Assembly: GCF_011074955.1 (NCBI RefSeq) | Contig: NZ_WUQJ01000018.1 | Span: forward strand, 248,001 to 312,000 | DNA length: 64,000 bases | Reading direction: 5' to 3' | From: Marinobacter caseinilyticus | GTDB taxonomy: Bacteria > Pseudomonadota > Gammaproteobacteria > Pseudomonadales > Oleiphilaceae | Part shown: positions 1 through 10,725 of the stretch, one piece after another | How the letters are laid out: the number at the start of each line of letters is the position of its first letter | Position numbering within the stretch: position 1 is the stretch's first letter | The notes under the pieces: model-generated | Told to the model about the DNA's origin: nothing | The model's database searches: none | The model's input: only the letters and a program-made list of their open reading frames with translations | Made by a program: the position numbers and the translations under genes

Positions 1-1044
1 GTGATTGGCCAGGACCGGGCGAAAGTCGTGTTGTCCGTAGCGGTCTACAACCATTACAAGCGTCTTCGCTACGGTGAGGGTAAGGCGGATGTTGAGTTGG
101 GCAAGAGCAACATTTTGCTGATCGGCCCGACCGGTAGCGGTAAAACATTGCTGGCCGAAACGCTCGCTCGAATGCTGAACGTGCCGTTTACTATTGCTGA
201 CGCAACGACACTGACCGAAGCCGGTTATGTCGGTGAGGATGTTGAGAACATCATTCAGAAGCTGCTGCAGAAGTGCGATTACGATGTCGATAAGGCCCAG
301 CGCGGCATTGTGTACATCGACGAAATCGACAAGATTTCCCGCAAGTCTGATAACCCATCCATTACCCGTGATGTGTCGGGTGAGGGTGTTCAGCAAGCAT
401 TGCTAAAGCTGATTGAAGGGACTGTTGCCTCTGTACCGCCGCAAGGTGGCAGAAAGCACCCGCAACAGGAGTTCTTGCAGGTGGACACCGGTAATATCCT
501 GTTCATTTGTGGCGGCGCATTTGCGGGTCTGGATAAAGTCATCCAGGACCGGTCCGCCCGCAGCAGTATCGGCTTTTCGGCAGCAGTTGTGAGTGAAGCG
601 GATCGCAAGAGCACGGGTGACATCATCAAAGATGTTGAAACCGAAGATTTGGTCAAATACGGTCTGATTCCTGAGTTTGTCGGTCGTCTGCCGGTTGTGG
701 CAACGCTGACCGAGTTGGATGAAGATGCACTGGTGCAGATCCTGACAGAGCCAAAAAATGCCCTGAGCAAGCAGTATCAGAAGCTGTTTGATATGGAAGG
801 GGTGGAACTGGATTTCCGTGAGGACGCCTTACGCGCTGTTGCCCGCAAGGCAATGGTGCGCAACACGGGTGCCCGTGGGTTGCGGTCCATTATGGAGGCG
901 ACGCTGCTGGATACCATGTATCAGATTCCCTCTGAGCACGATGTCTCAAAGGTAGTGATTGATGAGAGCGTCATCAGCGGTGATTCCGAGCCGTTTAAGA
1001 TTTACGCCAACACTGATCGCGCCAAGGCCGTACCGGAGGACTGA
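1..1044 (+). CDS. clpX: ATP-dependent Clp protease ATP-binding subunit ClpX (5' end missing)
   Basis: AAA+ unfoldase that recognises substrates and feeds them to the ClpP peptidase. The frame is open from base 1; the GTG there is an internal valine codon, so the N-terminal zinc-binding domain and roughly 70 residues lie outside the window. In the visible 347 residues: Walker A GPTGSGKT (42-49), pore loop GYVGED (75-80), Walker B VYIDEID (104-110), the IGF tripeptide that docks on ClpP (190-192) and a sensor-2 region GARGLR (290-295). All catalytic elements look intact. A strong terminator follows, so lon is a separate transcription unit in the usual clpP-clpX-lon order. Confidence 0.98.
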   Translation: MIGQDRAKVVLSVAVYNHYKRLRYGEGKADVELGKSNILLIGPTGSGKTLLAETLARMLNVPFTIADATTLTEAGYVGEDVENIIQKLLQKCDYDVDKAQRGIVYIDEIDKISRKSDNPSITRDVSGEGVQQALLKLIEGTVASVPPQGGRKHPQQEFLQVDTGNILFICGGAFAGLDKVIQDRSARSSIGFSAAVVSEADRKSTGDIIKDVETEDLVKYGLIPEFVGRLPVVATLTELDEDALVQILTEPKNALSKQYQKLFDMEGVELDFREDALRAVARKAMVRNTGARGLRSIMEATLLDTMYQIPSEHDVSKVVIDESVISGDSEPFKIYANTDRAKAVPED

Positions 1045-1066
1045 CTGAGCTTGTAGTTCGGGCAAT

Positions 1067-1094
1067 AAAAAAGGGCGGCAACGCCCTTTTTTTT
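1067..1094 (+). terminator. Rho-independent terminator of clpX
   Basis: GGGCG (1073-1077), loop GCAA, CGCCC (1082-1086), then eight T. An A run before the stem pairs with the T run, so it could act in both directions. It lies 23 bases after the clpX stop. Confidence 0.93.
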
Positions 1095-1150
1095 GTCCCG
1101 TAAATGACGCTGCTGGCCAGTTTGGCGGTGTAAAGATTGGTGTAAAAAGT

Positions 1151-1178
1151 TTGCAATTTCCAGAGGCGCCCCAATGAT
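1151..1178 (+). promoter_or_regulatory. Possible heat-shock (sigma32-like) promoter of lon
   Basis: TTGCAA (1151-1156) followed after 12 bases by CCCCAATGAT (1169-1178) loosely resembles the sigma32 consensus (CTTGAA, 13-17 bases, CCCCATNT). lon is a classical heat-shock gene, which motivates the call. The match is imperfect. Confidence 0.35.
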
Positions 1179-1217
1179 CGGTGGTATGCTGAAAGAAACG
1201 TCATCAGAGGATTGTCT

Positions 1218-3635
1218 ATGACCCTGATACCTGAAGAGTCCGTAAAAGAGTACCCCATGCTCCCGCTTCGTGACGTGGTGGTGTTCCCGCACATGGTGGT
1301 GCCATTATTTGTGGGACGGGAAAAGTCCATCCAGGCGCTTGAAGCGGCCATGGATGGCGGCAAAGAAATTTTGCTGGTAGCACAGCGAGATGCCGGCACG
1401 GACGAGCCAGGTCCCAAAGATGTCTTTAATATGGGGACGTTAGCAACCGTTCTTCAAATGCTGAGGCTGCCTGACGGCACCGTTAAGGTGCTGGTTGAAG
1501 GCAATGCCAGGGCCAACCTGGACTCCATTGCGGAAGGCGAGTATCTGACGGCCCAGGCTGTATTGATGGACGAGGACACACTTCCTGAGCGCGAAGAAGA
1601 AGTGTTGGTCAAGACGCTGATGGAAGAGTTTGAGAAATACGTCAAGCTGTCCAAGAAGGTTCCCTCCGAAGTCTCCAATGCGTTGACCGGTATTACCGAA
1701 CTGGAGCGCCTTGCCGACACAATGGCGGCGCATCTTGAATTGCGTATCCCCGAAAAACAGGAGCTGCTCGAAGCGCTGGATGTACGCAATCGGGTCGACC
1801 TTCTATTGGGTAAGCTCGATGGCGAAATCGACCTGATCGAGGTTGAAAAGCGTATACGTGGGCGCGTCAAAAAGCAGATGGAGCGCAGCCAGCGCGAGTA
1901 CTACCTGAACGAACAGATGAAAGCGATCCAGAAAGAGATGGGTCAGATGGGTGAGGGTAACAACGACTTCGAAGAGTTGGAGCAAAAACTCGAAGAGGCC
2001 GGTTTGCCAGAAGAAGCTCGCAAAAAAACCGAAGTGGAATTGAACAAACTCAAGATGATGTCGCCCATGTCCGCGGAAGCGACGGTGGTGCGTGGATACA
2101 TTGACTGGATGCTGGCAGTGCCCTGGAAAAAGCGTAGCCGCGTGCGCCACGATATCGAGAAAGCCCGCGAGATTCTGGACGAGGATCACTACGGACTGGA
2201 TGAAGTTAAAAAACGCATCCTGGAATACCTGGCGGTACAGAGCCGGGTAAAGAAAGTGAAAGGTCCGGTCTTGTGTCTGGTGGGTCCTCCCGGCGTTGGT
2301 AAGACGTCCTTGGGCCAGTCCATCGCCCGGGCGACTAACCGGAAATACACTCGGATGGCGCTTGGCGGGGTCCGCGATGAGGCTGAAATTCGCGGCCATC
2401 GTAAAACCTATATCGGGGCTTTACCCGGCAAGTTGTTGCAGAAATTGTCCAAAGTTGGGGTAAAAAACCCGCTTTTCCTGTTCGATGAAATCGACAAGAT
2501 GGGCATGGATCATCGTGGTGATCCGGCGTCTGCGTTGCTCGAAGTACTGGACCCGGAGCAGAACCACACCTTCAACGACCACTACCTTGAGGTGGACTAC
2601 GATCTGTCTGATGTGATGTTCGTGTGCACATCTAACTCGATGGACATTCCTTCGGCCTTGCTGGACCGCATGGAGATCATTCGGATACCCGGTTACACCG
2701 AGGATGAGAAGGTCAATATTGCACTGAAATACCTGCTACCGAAGCAGATCAAAGCCAATGGGCTGCGAAAAAGCGAACTCGATATTCCCGAAGAAACGAT
2801 GCGGGATTTGATTCGTTATTATACTCGAGAGGCGGGTGTCCGCGGGTTGGAGCGTGAAATCGCAAAAATCTGCCGTAAAGTGGTTCGTGAGCATGTGGAA
2901 TCCGGCGAGAAAACCGCAATTGTATTGTCTCAGGAGCAGCTGGAAGAGTACTCCGGCGTGCAAAAGTTCAAGTATGGACTGGCTGAAGACAAAAACCAGG
3001 TCGGTCAGGTGACCGGATTGGCATGGACTCAGGTCGGGGGTGAATTGCTCACCATCGAGTGCGCCTTGACCAAGGGCAAAGGCCGTGTGGTCAAGACGGG
3101 CTCTTTGGGCGATGTCATGCAAGAGTCGATTCAGGCGGCCTTAACGGTGGTCCGGAGTCGGGCGCTGGGTCTGGGTATTGGTGATGACTTTCACGAAAAG
3201 TACGATCTCCACGTGCACGTTCCGGAAGGTGCGACGCCAAAAGATGGCCCGAGTGCCGGTGTTGGCATGTGCACCGCTCTGGTTTCTGCATTGACGAATA
3301 TTCCAGTGCGGGCGGATGTGGCAATGACCGGCGAAATCACGTTGCGTGGGCGCGTTCTCGCCATCGGGGGGCTGAAGGAAAAGCTGCTTGCAGCTCACCG
3401 TGGTGGCATCAAGCGAGTAGTCATTCCGGATGATAATGTTAGAGATCTCAAGGAGATACCCGACAACATCAAGGAATCGCTCGAGATTATTCCGGTCAAA
3501 TGGATTGATCAGGTTCTGGATGCGGCGCTGGAATATCAGCCTGAGCCACGGTCCGTCGAGTCGACCTCGAAAGCGACCTCCGGAAGCGCTCGAGATGACG
3601 ACGGCGATGCGGCTGAGCGCATAAATACACATTAA
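1218..3635 (+). CDS. lon: ATP-dependent protease Lon
   Basis: Homohexameric AAA+ serine protease that degrades misfolded and short-lived regulatory proteins. Start: ATG at 1218 has AGAGG (1206-1210) seven bases upstream; an in-frame TTG at 1212 is too close to that site. With this start the protein has 805 residues and numbering matches E. coli Lon: Walker A GPPGVGKT 356-363, Walker B DE 423-424, catalytic Ser679 (in KDGPSAG) and Lys722 (in LKEKLL). The N-terminal LonN domain and a charged linker precede the ATPase. The last ~25 residues form a hydrophilic Ser/Asp-rich tail past the protease domain. Preceded by the clpX terminator, followed by hupB. Confidence 0.98.
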   Translation: MTLIPEESVKEYPMLPLRDVVVFPHMVVPLFVGREKSIQALEAAMDGGKEILLVAQRDAGTDEPGPKDVFNMGTLATVLQMLRLPDGTVKVLVEGNARANLDSIAEGEYLTAQAVLMDEDTLPEREEEVLVKTLMEEFEKYVKLSKKVPSEVSNALTGITELERLADTMAAHLELRIPEKQELLEALDVRNRVDLLLGKLDGEIDLIEVEKRIRGRVKKQMERSQREYYLNEQMKAIQKEMGQMGEGNNDFEELEQKLEEAGLPEEARKKTEVELNKLKMMSPMSAEATVVRGYIDWMLAVPWKKRSRVRHDIEKAREILDEDHYGLDEVKKRILEYLAVQSRVKKVKGPVLCLVGPPGVGKTSLGQSIARATNRKYTRMALGGVRDEAEIRGHRKTYIGALPGKLLQKLSKVGVKNPLFLFDEIDKMGMDHRGDPASALLEVLDPEQNHTFNDHYLEVDYDLSDVMFVCTSNSMDIPSALLDRMEIIRIPGYTEDEKVNIALKYLLPKQIKANGLRKSELDIPEETMRDLIRYYTREAGVRGLEREIAKICRKVVREHVESGEKTAIVLSQEQLEEYSGVQKFKYGLAEDKNQVGQVTGLAWTQVGGELLTIECALTKGKGRVVKTGSLGDVMQESIQAALTVVRSRALGLGIGDDFHEKYDLHVHVPEGATPKDGPSAGVGMCTALVSALTNIPVRADVAMTGEITLRGRVLAIGGLKEKLLAAHRGGIKRVVIPDDNVRDLKEIPDNIKESLEIIPVKWIDQVLDAALEYQPEPRSVESTSKATSGSARDDDGDAAERINTH

Positions 3636-3650
3636 ACACGAAGTGTGTTG

Positions 3651-3680
3651 TTGACAGGCGCGAGAAGCCATTGGTATAAC
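3651..3680 (+). promoter_or_regulatory. Sigma70 promoter of hupB
   Basis: Perfect -35 TTGACA (3651-3656) and -10 TATAAC (3675-3680) with an 18-base spacer, beginning 16 bases after the lon stop. It leaves a leader of about 185 bases before the hupB start, in which I see no recognised element. Confidence 0.75.
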
Positions 3681-3873
3681 TGTTTTGCCGTGAAGCAGCC
3701 AATACCAAGGGCTCCCGCGCGACGAGTGCATATTCCGGACGTCGGTCGAACGCCGAAAGGAATAAGAAAAGTGAAGAATGGAATTCTCAAATCGCTTGTG
3801 CGATAGTCGAGAACGTCCGAAAAAATATAAACCAACCTATAACATCTTCAACCTGAAATCGAAGGGGTTTAGT

Positions 3874-4146
3874 GTGAACAAGTCCGAACTAATTGATGCA
3901 ATTGCAGAGTCAGCAGATCTTTCCAAGGCAAACGCAGGTCGTGCCCTGGATGCGATGATTAGCTCCGTTAGTGGAGCTTTGAAAAGCGGTGATCAGGTTA
4001 CACTGATCGGTTTTGGTACTTTTGCGGTAAAAGAGCGTGCAGCCCGCACCGGTCGTAACCCGCAAACCGGTGCTGAGATCAAGATCCCGGCCTCTAAAGT
4101 GCCTGGCTTCAAAGCAGGTAAGGCTCTGAAAGACGCCGTTAAGTAA
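3874..4146 (+). CDS. hupB: DNA-binding protein HU (beta-type)
   Basis: Small histone-like protein that bends and compacts DNA. The frame is open from 3778, but GTG at 3874 with AAGGGG (3862-3867) six bases upstream gives exactly 90 residues, the standard HU length. Family marks: N-terminal [12 protein letters not shown], the GFGTF turn and the DNA-binding arm RTGRNPQTG with the conserved proline at its tip. The position directly after lon is the usual hupB location in gammaproteobacteria. Own promoter upstream, terminator at 4266-4296. Confidence 0.97.
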   Translation: MNKSELIDAIAESADLSKANAGRALDAMISSVSGALKSGDQVTLIGFGTFAVKERAARTGRNPQTGAEIKIPASKVPGFKAGKALKDAVK

Positions 4147-4449
4147 CGGTCTCTTTCGCGGGTGGTGCTTAGGATTGGCGCTGCCGAAGTGATCCCCGTA
4201 CGCTTAAAGCCGCCCAGGTGCACGGATTGGCCGGTACGGAACTAAGATCGCTTCATACGAATTCGAGGCGCATTCCAAATCAGGATGCGCCTTTTTACGT
4301 TCAGCCCTTCACTTCCATCGTCCCCAAGCGTCTGTTGGGGTGGAGCGGGGGCTGGATACTCCAATGACAGTGAACGAGGCCTGACGCTGACAGAGCCTGA
4401 CATCGCAACCACAAGGCGATGACCGCCAGTCCAGTAGTCCGGGAGGAAC
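4147..4449. other. hupB-ppiD intergenic region, no gene seen
   Basis: About 300 bases. Apart from the hupB terminator I find no tRNA, no open frame with a ribosome site and no repeat. The last bases (GGGAGGA, about 4440-4446) are the ppiD ribosome-binding site. Confidence 0.6.
4266..4296 (+). terminator. Rho-independent terminator of hupB
   Basis: Eight-base stem AGGCGCAT (4266-4273) / ATGCGCCT (4285-4292), 11-base loop, T run to 4296. Confidence 0.88.
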
Positions 4450-6309
4450 ATGCTTCAAGATATTCGTGAAAACGCCCAGGGTACGATTGCCAAAGTCATA
4501 ATCGGTCTGCTGATTGTATCGCTCTCCATCTGGGGCATGGATGCGATTATCGGCGGTTTTTCCGGTGAGCCGGAAGTTGCGACCGTCAATGGCGAAGACA
4601 TTACCGAGCGGGATTTTTTAAGGGTGGTGCAGATGGAGCGTCAGCGCCATTTGTCCCAGATGGAAACACCGGACCCGGCACTATTAGACGATGACCAGAT
4701 CAGGGCCGGTGTGCTGGAGTCGCTGATCCTGGAGCAGACCCTGACACAGGATGCCGCCGCACAGGGGCTTGAATTGTCCGACGAAGACATTGATCGGCTG
4801 ATTACGCAGATGCCTCAGTTCCAGGTGGACGGCCAGTTCAACAGCGACCGGTTCGTTGCAGTGGTGCGTAATATGGGGATGGGCGTTGGTGAATTCCGCC
4901 GCGCCATGCGCAGTCAGTTTGTGGTGAATCAGATTCGCGGGGCGTTGGTTCAGAGCGGTATCGTGAGTCCGGAGATTGTCGAGAACCTGTTGCGCATTCA
5001 ATACCAGACCCGTGATTTTCGAACCGTAGCCGTGTCCGCTGACAGCGTCAGTGATCAGGTTGAGGTGTCCGATGAGGATGTTGAAGCCTACTACGAGGCC
5101 AACGCGACCAATTTCAAAGTGCCTGAAACCATTGACGCGGAGTATATTGAGCTGTCGCTGAGTGAGCTTGCCAAGGATGAGGACGTCAGCGACGAGGCAT
5201 TGCAGGCCTACTACCAGGCGAAAGTTGCTGAGGTATCAATGGAGGAGCGTCGAGCGGCGCATATCCTGATCGAAGCCGGCGACGACTCAGAGGCCAAGCT
5301 GACAGAAGTCCAGGAAAAATTGGCCGCTGGTGAAGACTTTGCAGAGCTGGCCAAAACCTACTCTGCTGATACAGTGTCAGCAAAAGAGGGCGGCGACCTG
5401 GGCTTTGTGGGCCGGGGCATGTTTGACAGTGGTTTTGAAGACGCCATGTATGGGCTGGAGGTCGGCGACGTGTCAGAGCCGGTAGAGACCAGCTACGGCA
5501 TGCATATCATCAAGTTGCTGGATGTTCGTCAGGCCGAAGCGCCTTCAATGGCGGCACTGGAAAGCGAGCTCAGAACCGAGCTGGCCGAAAAAGCAGCGGG
5601 CGAGCGATACGCAGAACTTCGGTCAGAACTGGCGGACATTGCGTATTCGGAAGGCAACCTGACCGCGCCCTCGCAAGAGTTGGGGCTCGAAATTAAAGAG
5701 CAGTCCGGTATCACTCGTGAAGGTGGTAATGGGCCATTCCAGCATGCTGGGCTGGTACGCCAGCTGTTTTCTGATGATGTATTGCAAGACAAGTACAACA
5801 CTGAGTTGATTGATGTGGGCGACAATGTATCGATTGTAGCTCGGGTTAAAAACTACCAGCCAGCCTCGCAGCGACCACTGGCCGAAGTGCGTAACGTTAT
5901 TCGTGAGCGCCTGGTGCGGGAGCAAACCCGAGAGTTGCTGGACCAGCGGGCGCAAGATGTTATCGCAAAACTACAGGACGGAGAGAGCCTGAGTGATGTC
6001 GATATCCTGACTGATGGTTGGACCGACCACAAAGGCACGACTCGCAACGATTCGTCGCTCAGTGCGAATGTCAGAATAACTGCTTTCTCATTGCCGCGTC
6101 CGGACGAAGATGCAGTGACGTACGGGCTTGCTCCGTCGGATGAAATGGCAGTTATTATTGCGTTGGACAGTGTTTCAGACGGCGATGTTGAGCAGAAGCA
6201 AGATGAGCTCAAGCAGTTGCAGCAGTTCCTGGCCAGCCAGCAAGGGCAGCGGGAATATCTGGCCTATCAGCAGTTCCTGAGAGATCAGGCTGAGGTGTCG
6301 CGACCCTAG
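4450..6309 (+). CDS. ppiD: Periplasmic folding chaperone / parvulin-like PpiD
   Basis: Inner-membrane-anchored periplasmic chaperone that meets polypeptides leaving the Sec channel. 619 residues, close to E. coli PpiD. A short cytoplasmic N-terminus is followed by one membrane segment (about 12-34), a SurA-N-like helical region, and a parvulin-type domain at about 266-358 (RRAAHIL, GGDLGFVGRGM, YGMHIIKL), then a C-terminal helical part. The start ATG has GGGAGGA just upstream. It follows hupB as in many gammaproteobacteria and ends in a strong terminator. Confidence 0.95.
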   Translation: MLQDIRENAQGTIAKVIIGLLIVSLSIWGMDAIIGGFSGEPEVATVNGEDITERDFLRVVQMERQRHLSQMETPDPALLDDDQIRAGVLESLILEQTLTQDAAAQGLELSDEDIDRLITQMPQFQVDGQFNSDRFVAVVRNMGMGVGEFRRAMRSQFVVNQIRGALVQSGIVSPEIVENLLRIQYQTRDFRTVAVSADSVSDQVEVSDEDVEAYYEANATNFKVPETIDAEYIELSLSELAKDEDVSDEALQAYYQAKVAEVSMEERRAAHILIEAGDDSEAKLTEVQEKLAAGEDFAELAKTYSADTVSAKEGGDLGFVGRGMFDSGFEDAMYGLEVGDVSEPVETSYGMHIIKLLDVRQAEAPSMAALESELRTELAEKAAGERYAELRSELADIAYSEGNLTAPSQELGLEIKEQSGITREGGNGPFQHAGLVRQLFSDDVLQDKYNTELIDVGDNVSIVARVKNYQPASQRPLAEVRNVIRERLVREQTRELLDQRAQDVIAKLQDGESLSDVDILTDGWTDHKGTTRNDSSLSANVRITAFSLPRPDEDAVTYGLAPSDEMAVIIALDSVSDGDVEQKQDELKQLQQFLASQQGQREYLAYQQFLRDQAEVSRP

Positions 6310-6719
6310 TCAATAGCGGCCGCGGACACAGCGGGTGTTACGCTCATGCTTGTAGAAACAGGCTGAGCGTACACCCCTCTGAACAATCAAAGAACCCGGG
6401 TTAGGCGCAGCGCCAGCCCGGGTTTTTTTGTTTTACCGCTTTGATATGGATTATTCAGGGCGTTTGTGGGAGGTGCCTTCTTTTATGTTTATTGGGGTAT
6501 CCGATGAACGGATAGCCTGGCTGTATACTCCGGTCTTCCCAAATGATTCGCCAGATGAGCGGGGCCCCCGATTGCCAGCTTCCTGCCAATCGGATAAGGG
6601 GCAACCCGGTTTAATATTCCGCCAACGAGTGTCTGCCTTCGTCCTGACGGTTTCTCGCGGTGACCGGTCACGCATTGCGGGGTATGGCTCAGCTGGTCAA
6701 TCACTGAACCAGCAGGGCG
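6310..6719. other. ppiD-hexR convergent intergenic region
   Basis: Holds the ppiD terminator and the 3' flank of hexR. Short frames exist on both strands but have no ribosome site or recognisable domain. An inverted repeat GCTGGT/ACCAGC (about 6693-6714) just past the hexR stop may form a hairpin on the hexR transcript but lacks a T run. Confidence 0.5.
6393..6429 (+). terminator. Rho-independent terminator of ppiD
   Basis: AACCCGGG (6393-6400), 16-base loop that can itself pair (GGCGCAGCGCC), CCCGGGTT (6417-6424), continuing as a run of T to 6429. Confidence 0.93.
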
Positions 6720-7592
6720 CTAGTCGCTGCTAAGGCGAGTCGCTTTCAAACTGTCTTTGATCTTCTTGAGGTGATGTTGAAAATCCACGCCGCGTTTCAG
6801 GGTCACGCCAGTGGCGAGAATGTCGATCACGGTGAGGTGAATAATGCGGGATGACATCGGCATGTAGACTTCGGTGTCTTCGGGTGCGGTAACACCCAGC
6901 ACCACAGTGCAGTTGTCGGCCAGGGGTGAGTCTGGGGTGGTGATGCCAATAACCGTAGCACCGCTGTCCCGCGCAATACGGGCAATATCAATCGTTTCCC
7001 GGGTCCGGCCGGTATAGGAAATCACCACAATGACATCGCCAACACCGCTGCCAGCTGCCACCATACGTTGCATCAGGGCATCATTGTAGGACATGACCGG
7101 AATATTGAAGCGGAAGAATTTGTGTTGTGCATCCATTGCCACCGGTGCCGAGCCACCCATGCCGAAGAAGTTGATTTGTTTGGCCTGGATCAAATGGTCG
7201 ATGGCAAGAGACAGGGCTTTGGAAGACAGCGCCTGACGGGCCTTATCGAGACCTGCAATGGTGCTAAGCACAATTTTATCGGCAAATTCTGACACCGAGT
7301 CGTCTGGACTGATGTTCTGGCCAACATAGGGCGTCCCCGTAGCAATGCTTTGTGCCAGGCGGATCTTGAAGTCGGGAAAGCCGGTAGCGGAGAAGCTCCG
7401 ACAAAACCGGTTCACCGTAGGCTCGCTGACATCTGCCGCTCTCGCCAGTGCGGCAATGCTGTAGCGGGTTGCTGCGGTGGGGTCGCGCAGGATGGCCTCC
7501 GCTACTTTGCGTTCGGATTTGTTGAGGCTGTCCAGACGTATCTGAATGACTTCAAGAACATTGTCGTCATGATGAGAATGTTTGGCGGTCAT
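6720..7592 (-). CDS. hexR: RpiR-family transcriptional regulator HexR
   Basis: Repressor of Entner-Doudoroff and central carbon genes; in known HexR proteins the ligand is 2-keto-3-deoxy-6-phosphogluconate. 290 residues: an N-terminal helix-turn-helix domain (recognition region about 41-66, [20 protein letters not shown]) and a C-terminal SIS sugar-phosphate-binding domain (about 135-270, with [11 protein letters not shown]). It is divergent from zwf-pgl-eda, exactly as in Pseudomonas, and the shared gap contains a HexR-like palindrome. The ribosome site is modest (GGAG about ten bases upstream). Confidence 0.95.
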   Translation of the reverse strand: MTAKHSHHDDNVLEVIQIRLDSLNKSERKVAEAILRDPTAATRYSIAALARAADVSEPTVNRFCRSFSATGFPDFKIRLAQSIATGTPYVGQNISPDDSVSEFADKIVLSTIAGLDKARQALSSKALSLAIDHLIQAKQINFFGMGGSAPVAMDAQHKFFRFNIPVMSYNDALMQRMVAAGSGVGDVIVVISYTGRTRETIDIARIARDSGATVIGITTPDSPLADNCTVVLGVTAPEDTEVYMPMSSRIIHLTVIDILATGVTLKRGVDFQHHLKKIKDSLKATRLSSD

Positions 7593-7731
7593 GTTGCGGA
7601 GTCTCCGGTCGCACAGGTCGTATTGCCCTCTCGCGACGGATTATACCGGGTTTTTAAAGCAAAAGCGGTAGTAAAAATATCATATATTCGTATTTATAAT
7701 TGGTTTCTGGCATTTTAGATGTCATTATTTG

Positions 7732-7746
7732 CATAATATTACTACA
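7732..7746. promoter_or_regulatory. Candidate HexR operator between hexR and zwf
   Basis: Read on the minus strand: TGTAGTAATATTATG, 13 of 15 positions matching the published HexR pattern TGTARTWNNAWTACA. A weaker copy (12 of 15) lies at 7667-7681. Both are in the 206-base divergent gap, so one repressor could control both directions. Matched by eye. Confidence 0.5.
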
Positions 7747-7798
7747 AAATCTGTTTGATAAACATTATGAGCCACCACTTTACGTGAGAGACAGAAGC

Positions 7799-9274
7799 AT
7801 GGTCGACCAGAGTGACACCCGCTGTGACTTGATAATGTTCGGTGCGTTGGGCGATTTGGCGCAGCGTAAATTATTTCCCGCGCTGTATCAGCTTGAGCGG
7901 GCCGGCCTACTGGACGAGAACTCCCGAATACTGGCGCTGGCCCGGGATGACACCGACACCGCGGGCGCGCGAAAACAGTTGGCCGGGCGTATCTGGAGCC
8001 ATGTGCGCAAAGAGGAGCAGGATGAGGCGGTCATGGCACGGTTACTCGAGCGCATCAATTACCAGTGTTTCGATTTCAGTGACGAAGCCGGCTATCCGCC
8101 ATTGAATGAGTGGCGCAAGCAGGGCGGTGGCGCCCTGATCATCTATATGGCAACGCCCCCGTCACTGTATGGCATGATTGCCCGAAACCTGCGGGCCGGT
8201 CAGTGTTGTAACGAGAAAACCAGGGTGGTGGTTGAGAAACCCATTGGTCATGACCTGGCCTCGTCAAAGGTGATCAATGATCAGTTGGCTGAGGTGTTTT
8301 ATGAAAACCAGTTGTTCCGGATTGATCACTACCTTGGCAAAGAAACGGTTCAGAATCTGATTGCGCTGCGGTTCGCAAATAACCTGTTTGCCACCCAGTG
8401 GAATCAGAACCACATCTCCCATGTGGAGATTACGGTGGCGGAAAGCGTTGGCATTGAAGGCCGCTGGGGGTACTTCGACAAGGCCGGCCAAATGCGGGAC
8501 ATGATCCAGAATCACCTGCTTCAATTGCTGTGCCTGATAGCCATGGACCCACCCTCTGACTTGTCCGCCGACAGTATTCGCGACGAAAAAGTGAAGGTAC
8601 TGAAGGCGCTGCGCCCGATTACCCCCGATTTGATGGAGACCCACCTGGTGAGAGGGCAGTACACCGCCGGAACCAGTATAGGTAAGCCAGTACCGGGTTA
8701 CCTTGAGGAAGAAGGGGCGGCCAAGGGCAGTAAGACCGAAACCTTTGTGGCGCTGAAGGCTGAGATTCATAACTGGCGCTGGGCCGGGGTGCCTTTTTAC
8801 ATTCGCACCGGTAAGCGTTTGCCAGAAAAATTGTCGCAAATCATTATTCATTTCAAGCCGGCACCGCACTACATTTTTGATCCGGATCAAAAGCACCTGG
8901 CCAACAATAAATTGATTATCCGTTTGCAGCCGGACGAAGGTATGTCCTTACAGATTCTAACCAAAGACCAAGGGTTGGATAAGGGGATGCGCCTGCGTCA
9001 GGGACCGCTGGAATTGACGTTTTCGGAGGCATTCAATGCCGAACGTATCCCGGATGCGTACGAACGTTTGTTGTGGGAGGTCATGAAGGGCAATCAGTAC
9101 CTCTTCGTGCGCCGGGACGAGGTCGAATTCGCCTGGCGCTGGGTGGATCAGGTGATTTCCAACTGGGAAGACCATGCCGCGTCTCCCAAGCGCTACGCTG
9201 CCGGCACCTGGGGCCCCGTTGCTTCAATCGCCATGATTACTCGTGATGGCCGGGGTTGGTATGAAGATGTCTGA
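7799..9274 (+). CDS. zwf: Glucose-6-phosphate 1-dehydrogenase
   Basis: Oxidises glucose 6-phosphate to 6-phosphogluconolactone with NAD(P)+, the entry step of the Entner-Doudoroff route here. The frame is open from 7700, but ATG at 7799 (GAGAG eight bases before it) yields 491 residues with the cofactor motif GALGDLA at 15-21, as in Pseudomonas Zwf. The active-site signature RIDHYLGKE is at 174-182. First gene of zwf-pgl-eda; its 3' end overlaps pgl. Likely repressed by HexR. Confidence 0.97.
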   Translation: MVDQSDTRCDLIMFGALGDLAQRKLFPALYQLERAGLLDENSRILALARDDTDTAGARKQLAGRIWSHVRKEEQDEAVMARLLERINYQCFDFSDEAGYPPLNEWRKQGGGALIIYMATPPSLYGMIARNLRAGQCCNEKTRVVVEKPIGHDLASSKVINDQLAEVFYENQLFRIDHYLGKETVQNLIALRFANNLFATQWNQNHISHVEITVAESVGIEGRWGYFDKAGQMRDMIQNHLLQLLCLIAMDPPSDLSADSIRDEKVKVLKALRPITPDLMETHLVRGQYTAGTSIGKPVPGYLEEEGAAKGSKTETFVALKAEIHNWRWAGVPFYIRTGKRLPEKLSQIIIHFKPAPHYIFDPDQKHLANNKLIIRLQPDEGMSLQILTKDQGLDKGMRLRQGPLELTFSEAFNAERIPDAYERLLWEVMKGNQYLFVRRDEVEFAWRWVDQVISNWEDHAASPKRYAAGTWGPVASIAMITRDGRGWYEDV

Positions 9275-9980
9275 TGTTACCTGGCCAGCTCATATTACGG
9301 CGGTCTCCCAGAGCCACGCCGATGCGCTGGCGCACCAGCTCGCAGACCACGTGGCACTGCAACTGACAACCGCGCTGGAAGAGCGTCCCCGGGCCAGTCT
9401 CGCCGTGTCCGGCGGCAGTACTCCGAAAGCATTTTTTGCGGCTCTGAGTCGGCAGGTGCTGCCCTGGGAGCGAGTTGATATCACCCTGGTGGATGAGCGT
9501 TGGGTTTCGCCCGATGATCGGGACAGCAATGAACGTCTGGTTCGGGAATACTTGCTCATCGGCTATGCCGCATCGGCGCGCTTTATTGGCCTTAGGCAGC
9601 CCGGTACATTCGGTGGTGATGGCCAGCAAGCCTGTGAGCAGGCCTTGCAGGCGTTTAGCTGGCCGCTTGACGTGCTGATCCTCGGGATGGGCAACGACGG
9701 CCACACGGCGTCGTTCTTTCCCGACGCGCCCGAACTTCCGCAGGCACTGGACCCCAATAATACCGCCCTAAGTCTGGCGCTGACCCCGCCGTCCCAGGCC
9801 CACAGGCGTGTTTCACTGACGTTCAGCGTAATGTCTCACGCCCGGTTCAGAGCCCTGCACCTGAAGGGGGATGACAAGCTCGCGACCCTGGCTCGGGCCT
9901 TTGCAGACCTGGAACAGATCCCTGAGATGCCTGTGCGCGCATTCCTGAAGGACCCCATGTTTGTGTTCTGGAGCCCTTGA
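9261..9980 (+). CDS. pgl: 6-phosphogluconolactonase
   Basis: Hydrolyses 6-phosphogluconolactone to 6-phosphogluconate. 239 residues from ATG 9261, which has GGGG (9252-9255) upstream and overlaps the end of zwf by 14 bases; ATG 9267 is an alternative. NagB/devB-type fold marks: [12 protein letters not shown] near residue 45-55, TLVDERWV, and [13 protein letters not shown]. Translationally coupled to zwf and 56 bases before eda. Confidence 0.95.
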   Translation: MKMSDVTWPAHITAVSQSHADALAHQLADHVALQLTTALEERPRASLAVSGGSTPKAFFAALSRQVLPWERVDITLVDERWVSPDDRDSNERLVREYLLIGYAASARFIGLRQPGTFGGDGQQACEQALQAFSWPLDVLILGMGNDGHTASFFPDAPELPQALDPNNTALSLALTPPSQAHRRVSLTFSVMSHARFRALHLKGDDKLATLARAFADLEQIPEMPVRAFLKDPMFVFWSP

Positions 9981-10036
9981 GCTTTAGGTCAGGGCCATTG
10001 AGTTTTATCGCATCTTTGCCGCAAGAGAGAATGATT

Positions 10037-10699
10037 ATGCCGAAGCCGTCCATGCAGTTAGCCATTGAAAAGCGTCAGCAGGTGCAAGCCTTGCTTGCCG
10101 CCTGTCCCCTGGTGCCGGTCATTACGATTGATGATCCTGATCAAGCCGTGCCGCTGGGCCGGGCATTGGTAGCAGGCGGTATTCGCATTCTCGAGATCAC
10201 ACTGCGCACAGCCCATGGTCTGGAGGCAATCCGTCAGCTGCGTAAGGCGCTGCCCGAAATCTGGGTCGGGGCCGGGACGGTGACCAACCTTGATCAGTAC
10301 CGGCAGGTCGAAGCGGCTGGTGCACAGTTCGTGATTACACCGGGTGTTACCGAAGCACTTCTGAGTCACGGTCTGACGGCGCAGGCGCCTCTATTGCCGG
10401 GCGTTGCAACGATTTCAGAAATGATGCTGGGTTACGCCATGGGCTACCGTGAGTTCAAGTTTTTTCCAGCCGAGGTGTCTGGCGGCATCCAGGCATTGAA
10501 AGCCTTTGCAGGCCCGTTCGGCGACGTCACATTCTGTCCGACCGGAGGCATCCGGCGGGATACAGCAAAGCACTATCTGGCTCTGAAAAATGTGGCAGCG
10601 GTCGGGGGTACCTGGCTCACGCCACCGGAGCTGGTGGTCGCCGGTGACTGGGACGGTGTGACCAAGCTGGCTAGCGCAAGTCTGGCCGACTTGCGCTAG
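10037..10699 (+). CDS. eda: KDPG aldolase (2-dehydro-3-deoxy-phosphogluconate aldolase)
   Basis: Splits 2-keto-3-deoxy-6-phosphogluconate into pyruvate and glyceraldehyde 3-phosphate. The long frame starts at 9977, but AGAGAGA ends one base before an ATG at 10031 and seven before ATG 10037, so 10037 is preferred (220 residues). Catalytic Glu53 (LEITLRT) and Schiff-base Lys141 (FKFFPAE) correspond to E45 and K133 of E. coli. Last gene of zwf-pgl-eda; convergent with the antiporter gene downstream, with only 26 bases between the stops. Confidence 0.96.
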   Translation: MPKPSMQLAIEKRQQVQALLAACPLVPVITIDDPDQAVPLGRALVAGGIRILEITLRTAHGLEAIRQLRKALPEIWVGAGTVTNLDQYRQVEAAGAQFVITPGVTEALLSHGLTAQAPLLPGVATISEMMLGYAMGYREFKFFPAEVSGGIQALKAFAGPFGDVTFCPTGGIRRDTAKHYLALKNVAAVGGTWLTPPELVVAGDWDGVTKLASASLADLR

Positions 10700-10725
10700 C
10701 GGCGCACGCCGCATTTGTTCGGGAT

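Noticed and set aside
1803..2399. Minus-strand open frame of 198 codons inside lon
   Set aside because: Shadow of the Lon coding frame; no domain or ribosome site.
6685..6696. TGGCTCAGCTGG, a perfect tRNA D-arm (box A)-like stretch upstream of the hexR 3' end
   Set aside because: No acceptor stem, anticodon arm or T-arm (GGTTCGAATCC type) follows within tRNA distance; it overlaps the hexR end region and is probably chance.
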